Assembly: GCA_000729835.1 (NCBI GenBank)
Contig: JFHB01000381.1
Location: forward strand, 1 to 12,974
Direction: 5' to 3'
From: Atkinsonella hypoxylon
Taxonomy: Eukaryota; Ascomycota; Sordariomycetes; Hypocreales; Clavicipitaceae
DNA: 12,974 bases
Numbering within the stretch: the first letter of the stretch is position 1; the number at the start of each line of letters is the position of its first letter. The notes below the pieces were generated by a model. The model saw only the letters and a list, made by a program, of their open reading frames with translations. It was not told the origin of the DNA and ran no database searches. Made by a program: the position numbers and the translations under genes. Shown piece by piece: positions 9,151 to 12,974 of this stretch.

Positions 9151-9935
9151 TATTTTTAGGTCTTACTTCTGCTACAGCTAGGGTCTCTTAAACGTTAATA
9201 TTAATAGTTTATATAAAGAGCTTTATTATTAATATTAAGTTAGTTAAATCTAATGTAGAATTAGCTAATTTCCTTCTATACTTCTGCAATACTAATTAAC
9301 TTTTATAGGTTGCTAATAAGCTCTTAGAATGTTACGTTAGTTATAAATTTAGCTTAGCTATATTTAGAGATACCTCTAACTGCTTAAAGGGTCTATTTAA
9401 TAAGTTTAGAATTATCTATAAAAGGGTTAAAAAGGCTGTTATAAATATCTTAAAGGTTCTAGATTATTATATTAAAGCAGTTAAGTATAGATTTATTAGG
9501 GTTCTTAGCAATTATATTGTATAATGTAATACTATTCTATCTTTAACAATAGAACTGCTTATTAGTTAGGGTCTTAAAGTATTATTTAATAATTTTAACT
9601 ATTTAGTTAAAGGTGTAATTTATCTTTATATTTATTGCAATTATTGTAAGGTAGAATTTATATAATTTACCTATTAGTATTACTAGAAATACCTTTATTA
9701 TTACTAGTTCTAAGAAATTAAGTTATTAGTATAGGTCTTTAAGGATAACTATTTTTAGTATAATAAAATCGAATATATTGCTGCTATATTTATTGCTTTC
9801 CTTATAGATCTTTATAAGGTTAAGAACTTTCTTTATATTAGTTTAAAAAGAATCTATTATAGAAAGAAGTAATAGTTATACTGCTAGAAGTAGAAGAAAT
9901 CTTATATTCTATAGTAAAGGGGGAGAAGGTAGCAT

Positions 9936-11114
9936 TTCTACTAATATACCTATTAGATTACTAAATACACTTAACAAAAGTAATAAAGAGAGTGCTAAAG
10001 GTGTAGAAGAAGGGTTCTATAAAGAAGATTAAGGCTTCTTTACTGTAGATATAGGTTCTATATTTAGGTGTAGATTTAAGTAGAATTTACCTAATGCTAC
10101 TTATTTATTAATCTCTTCTTCTAGCTATATAGATTGTTCCTTTTTCTATAGTACTCTTTTAAGGGAATTAGTAATTTAGCTGCTGCTTCTGCCTATATAG
10201 ACTCTATATTTATATAGTAAATTACGTAACACTTTAATAATTAGAGTAAAAGCTCTTTAAAATAGGTCTTTATTTTAGTTATAGAAGTTAAATTTAAAGT
10301 TCTTCTATTATTCTTAATCTCTAAATCTTTAATCTTTATAAAGGTTAATTATAAAAGCAATTCTATTATTTAAATTAGTAATAGTAGTAGTTTCTAGGTT
10401 AATTTTATATATTAAGTTTTAATTTATTAATAGAAGTTTTTAATACTTTTAAAGTTATTCTAGAAGCTTATTAGGTTATAGTTATTGCTTAAATTCTTAT
10501 AAATCTACCTAGAGTTATTATAAACTTATTATATTAGATAAGATTAAGTAGTATAGAAAGAGAAAGTAGGTGTAATAGAATTAGTATAAAGATAGAGAGA
10601 TTTAGCTAGCTTCTAGCTAAGTTCTAAGATAGTTAAAGGAGTTAAATTCTATAGCATTAGCCGCTAAGGGTTCTAGCTAGTAATTTAATTCCTTAGGAGT
10701 TTAATATTAATAATTAGTTAAACTAAAACGTTATTATAAGTAAATATAACTTAGTAACTAAGTAATTATAAAGATATTCCTTCCTTTAGTACGCTTTACT
10801 AGTTGTATTAGCCGCTAAAGGTCCTAGCTAATAGTATTATATCTCTTCTTGCTAAATCTAGCTAATCTATAGTTAGTTATACTAATCTCTTTAGTTATAC
10901 TAAAGACTTCTAGTTAAGTAACTACTAATTAGTGTTAATAGACTAAGGGTCTAATTTATACTCCTTTAAGTTAGTTCTATAACTAGTTTACTAGTGCACT
11001 AGTATTTACATCAAAGAGGTTTAAATTTAGTTATTTAGGAGTTGTATCTAACTAGCAAAAGAGGCTACATTATATACCCTATTAGATGCCTTATATGCCT
11101 TAAGCATAGTATTA
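9936..11114. other. Heavily RIP-mutated stretch: Copia leader, then unidentified transposon remnant
   Basis: The first tens of bases above 9935 must be the Copia leader, but no copy of the candidate LTR at 5090-5350 can be recognised in the rest. Both strands have protein-like fragments separated by RIP-type stops: on the minus strand about 10200-10380 (a piece reading AEAAAKLLIPLKEYY) and on the plus strand about 10530-10800 (a piece reading LKELNSIALAAKGSS). I recognise neither. CpA is almost absent from about 10250 to 10980, more so than in the Copia body, which suggests a different repeat with its own RIP history. No ORF, tRNA or promoter is visible. Confidence 0.5.
10656..10833. repeat. 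Imperfect 27-bp direct repeat, copies 151 bp apart
   Basis: Copy one is 10656-10682 and copy two 10807-10833. They share 24 of 27 bases, starting ATTAGCCGCTAA and containing CTAGCTA. All three differences are transitions (G/A twice, T/C once), the kind RIP makes. The rest of the 151-bp interval shows no obvious duplication. Confidence 0.6.
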
Positions 11115-11178
11115 TGTTAAGGGGGAATTAAGGGGTATTAGCAACCCTAATGTAAGTGGAGACTAGTGTGCAGATGCA

Positions 11179-11187
11179 ACCAATCAG
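11179..11187 (+). promoter_or_regulatory. CCAAT box
   Basis: The sequence ACCAATCAG matches the extended CCAAT element bound by the fungal HAP/NF-Y complex. It sits in the loop side of an inverted repeat (GATGCAACC/GGTTGTATC, 11173-11181 with 11189-11197, one G-T pair). TATA-like motifs follow 110-230 bases downstream in the tandem repeat. Whether any transcript starts here cannot be seen. Confidence 0.4.
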
Positions 11188-11290
11188 CGGTTGTATCCAC
11201 CCACGCAAGCGCCAGAATCGCACGATAGAGTCATAACGATTCCAACAATAGCATACACTAATTTTGCTCTTTAGTTTTTTTTTTTTAATA

Positions 11291-11441
11291 GGATATATGC
11301 TATACACATAAAGTGCAGATAGGATTAAATTAGCTTTTTTGACGGGATATATGCTATATATATAAAGTGCAGATAGGATTAAATTAGCTTTTTTGATAAG
11401 ATATATGCTATACATATAAAGTGTAAATAATATTAATATAG
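11291..11441. repeat. 54-bp tandem repeat, about 2.8 copies
   Basis: Units start at 11291, 11345 and 11399. The first two are nearly identical over 50 bases (ggatatatgctata...aaagtgcagatagg...); the third is more diverged and fades after about 43 bases. Each unit contains a TATA-type motif followed by AAAGTG. It is preceded by a T run around 11272-11286. Because 54 is a multiple of three, a minus-strand frame (11128-11472) stays open through it and repeats an 18-residue unit; this is probably a by-product and not a gene. Confidence 0.85.
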
Positions 11442-11550
11442 ATAGTTTTTGTATAAGAATACAACTATACATTTATAACAATAACAAATAACATATATAT
11501 ACCTGTAATATAATGCTTTTCTTATAAATATATTAAATAATACTTAGGAT

Positions 11551-11564
11551 GTTGCTATAGCAAC
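11551..11564. repeat. 14-base perfect palindrome
   Basis: GTTGCTATAGCAAC has no loop and is bracketed by two copies of AGGATGTT (the first overlapping its left arm, the second just right of it). Confidence 0.7.
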
Positions 11565-11692
11565 AGGATGTTAGTATATATATAGCATATACTCTATATA
11601 TATATATATTGAATCGCTTAATTATAAGACGCTAGCAATAGATTTAAAATTACCTATATACAATATATATTATTTCCTTTTAATTTTCTACC

Positions 11693-11711
11693 TATATATA
11701 CTGTATATATA
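11693..11711. repeat. 9-bp inverted repeat with a single-base centre
   Basis: TATATATAC and GTATATATA flank a T. It is pure TA-type sequence apart from the central C/G, so chance is more plausible here than for mixed-sequence stems. Confidence 0.6.
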
Positions 11712-11780
11712 CAATAATAACAATTTAAGCAATTAACTTTATTAACAATTCTGTGCTAAAGGTAGTAAATCTCTCTCAGT

Positions 11781-11824
11781 TAGGCTATTATTATAGGCTA
11801 ATTCCAGTCTCTTCTAATAGCCTA
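11781..11824. repeat. 10-bp hairpin with 24-base loop
   Basis: TAGGCTATTA (11781-11790) pairs perfectly with TAATAGCCTA (11815-11824). Confidence 0.65.
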
Positions 11825-11864
11825 GCACTCTTAAAAATTAATACCTAGGTGTATAATCTATATA

Positions 11865-11887
11865 TAGTATATACACAGTATATACTA
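11865..11887. repeat. 10-bp perfect hairpin, 3-base loop
   Basis: TAGTATATAC and GTATATACTA flank ACA. Confidence 0.7.
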
Positions 11888-12340
11888 GACTAATTATTTA
11901 TAGGTGCAATATTATTATTAATTGCAGCAGTAAAATATACAGGAGAGGGTTTATAGATAATATAGGTGTATATATACAACCTATATAATAAGGTAATAAC
12001 TAATATATATTTAGTTCTATCGTTATATTCGCCGGTATTATCTAGGCAAAATGCAACTACCTAGTTAAGTAAATATTAAGCTTAAGGAGAAGGTTGTAGG
12101 TAAAAAGTAAGTGTATTATATACTATATATATTTAGTTAATATTAATAATTAAATAGTGCAATTTAAAATTAGGTTTTATCTTGTAGTTAGCGTAACATA
12201 CAATACCTTTATAAACCTAGGTAAGCCTAGTATATACTGTAAATATATACAGCACTTACTAATTTATTTTAGGCTTAGCCCTAAGACCTTATTACTTTAA
12301 CAATTTGCAGATAAGCTTAAGCTACTTACATAAGTAAAGG

Positions 12341-12385
12341 CTGCCTATATACACAATATATATTCTACTAATAATATATAGGCAG
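12341..12385. repeat. 11-bp perfect hairpin, 23-base loop
   Basis: CTGCCTATATA (12341-12351) pairs with TATATAGGCAG (12375-12385). It is the longest uninterrupted stem seen in the window. Confidence 0.7.
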
Positions 12386-12613
12386 TAGAACAGCGCATTC
12401 TAGCTACAGTATAGTTGTGTATTTTACTAACCTAGCTTAGCAGCAGGGAATTAATATTGTTAGCTGTTACAATATATACAGTATAACTCTAGTATATATA
12501 GTTAAAGTAATAGGTCTTTTAGGGTTTAGTCTTAAAGTAAACCTAACTAAGAGGTATATATAAAAGAGCTTTATTCTACAGTAGGTATATACTTACTATA
12601 TATATAGAATATA

Positions 12614-12659
12614 ATTGCAGACTTACTGCAATAGGAAGGTTCTGCTTTAAGAGAAGCAG
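12614..12659. repeat. Two adjacent hairpins with CTGC-containing stems
   Basis: ATTGCAG/CTGCAAT (12614-12632, 7 bp, 5-base loop) is followed by CTGCTT/AAGCAG (12642-12659, 6 bp, 6-base loop). Confidence 0.6.
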
Positions 12660-12703
12660 TGCAACAATAAAATAAAGTAAATATAACTATTTTACCTATA
12701 TAC

Positions 12704-12728
12704 CTATTATATACTAACTATATAATAG
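12704..12728. repeat. 10-bp perfect hairpin, 5-base loop
   Basis: CTATTATATA pairs with TATATAATAG across CTAAC. Confidence 0.7.
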
Positions 12729-12913
12729 AAGCAAATAACTTAGTATAGTAATTTAAATAAAGTACAAAAAAGCACTAGAAGGCGTAAGCTAAATAAAAAA
12801 GAGAAGTAGAACCTATATTCTCTATATATTATTGCTTTCTACATTACTAAGCAATTGTTTTATATTACAATATCTCTATTCTGTTATTTCCTATACTTAA
12901 TTAGTATATAGTG

Positions 12914-12938
12914 GGTATATATAGGGTATATATATACC
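12914..12938. repeat. 10-bp perfect hairpin, 5-base loop
   Basis: GGTATATATA pairs with TATATATACC across GGGTA. The stem is mostly alternating TA. Confidence 0.65.
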
Positions 12939-12974
12939 TTCTTAAGTATATCTCTTTTCTTCTTAAGCTCTTAG

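Larger units (their letters stand above)
5358..9935 (-). pseudogene. gag-pol: Copia gag-pol polyprotein, one frame of 1525 codons with RIP stops
   Basis: The start is the ATG complementary to 9933-9935, in frame with everything downstream. Landmarks, all in the same frame: zinc knuckle from residue 264; protease D-T-G at 418-420, now N-T-R; integrase catalytic triad at 611, 668 and 704 with the D-x35-E spacing kept but the residues changed to Asn, Asn, Lys; RT Asp pair at 1199-1200, now Asn-Asn in a T-N-N-T-L context; RNase H tail NIADLITK at 1489-1496, close to the common Copia form NPADxxTK. The frame closes at a TAA at 5358-5360, followed by a few more open codons, so it could be the true stop or a mutated Gln. 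In life it would encode capsid, protease, integrase and RT/RNase H. Dozens of Gln and Trp codons are now TAA or TAG. Confidence 0.88.
5346..9960 (-). mobile_element. Nearly full-length RIP-degraded Ty1/Copia retrotransposon
   Basis: The domain order on the minus strand is gag with zinc knuckle, protease, integrase, reverse transcriptase, RNase H, which is the defining Copia order (integrase before RT). The whole gag-pol lies in one frame without net insertion or deletion. RIP damage is evident but lighter than in the Gypsy block: many CpA and TpG remain. The 5' LTR is not recognisable to the right of gag, and the 3' LTR is only a candidate, so the element may have lost its 5' LTR or been interrupted there. 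Confidence 0.88.
11115..11493 (+). repeat. Unmutated LTR-like island (possible LTR fragment or solo LTR)
   Basis: The stretch begins TGTTAAGGGGG and could end in one of several TAACA motifs between 11476 and 11493, giving TGTTA...TAACA ends like many fungal LTRs. It carries a CCAAT box, TATA-like motifs in a tandem repeat, and sequence clearly richer in G+C than its surroundings (11136-11250). A convincing target-site duplication was not found, and there is no polypurine tract just before 11115. Its plus orientation means it cannot be the missing 5' LTR of the minus-strand Copia element. Confidence 0.35.
11494..12974. other. Gene-free AT-rich DNA with many TA-rich hairpins
   Basis: No ORF of useful length, tRNA, rRNA or known transposon domain is visible on either strand. 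CpA and TpG are present at moderate levels, so RIP has acted little here. TATATAC/GTATATA motifs recur every 100-200 bases, often as inverted repeats (listed separately). Confidence 0.6.

Noticed and set aside
11291..11441. CRISPR-like array
   Set aside because: The copies are contiguous tandem units with no unique spacers.
11128..11472. Minus-strand open frame of 114 codons with an 18-residue repeat that looks like membrane segments
   Set aside because: The frame is kept open by a 54-bp tandem repeat whose period is a multiple of three, and it runs antisense to the LTR/promoter-like signals. No homology, signal peptide logic or codon evidence supports a protein.
11115..11493. Missing 5' LTR of the Copia element
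   Set aside because: The TGTTA start is on the plus strand while the Copia lies on the minus strand, and the sequence does not match the candidate 3' LTR at 5090-5350.
1..12974. Mitochondrial origin, suggested by AT-richness and hairpins
   Set aside because: Ty3/Gypsy and Ty1/Copia LTR elements with CpA-to-TpA mutation on both strands point to nuclear DNA under RIP; no mitochondrial gene or tRNA is visible.

Overview
The window looks like nuclear DNA of a filamentous ascomycete (Pezizomycotina) with an active or past repeat-induced point mutation (RIP) system. Long blocks are almost devoid of CpA and TpG and full of TpA. When read in the correct frame, those blocks resolve into retrotransposon polyproteins whose Gln and Trp codons have become TAA/TAG and whose Cys, His, Asp and Gly codons have become Tyr, Asn and Arg/Ser. 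No intact protein-coding gene, tRNA or rRNA is visible. All homology calls come from recognising motifs by eye, not from a database search.

Region by region: (1) 1-4021 is the 5' part of a Ty3/Gypsy-type LTR retrotransposon on the minus strand. Its 5' LTR begins at 4021 with TGTTACGGG, a gag region lies at about 1.5-3.75 kb, a retropepsin domain at about 0.89-1.19 kb, and the start of the reverse transcriptase runs off the left edge. It is very heavily RIP-mutated. (2) 4022-5340 is a weakly mutated, gene-free spacer. Its left half (4032-4662) is unusually dense in short perfect hairpins, and its right part probably contains the 3' LTR of the next element. (3) 5358-9935 is a complete Ty1/Copia gag-pol on the minus strand. 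Zinc knuckle, protease, DDE integrase, reverse transcriptase and RNase H all fall in one uninterrupted frame of 1525 codons, and every catalytic centre I could check has been destroyed. (4) 9936-11114 is another heavily mutated stretch. It starts with the Copia leader, then becomes unidentified transposon-like remnant with one 27-bp duplicated segment. (5) 11115-11493 is a sharply bounded unmutated island with a GC-richer head, a CCAAT box in a hairpin, a poly-T run and three copies of a 54-bp tandem repeat carrying TATA-like motifs. It resembles an LTR or promoter fragment. (6) 11494-12974 is AT-rich, gene-free DNA with many strong TA-rich hairpins.

The window is best read as a transposon graveyard: two same-strand LTR retrotransposons of different RIP intensity separated by islands that RIP has largely spared. 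The least explained signal is the cluster of perfect but mutually unrelated hairpins confined to the spared islands.
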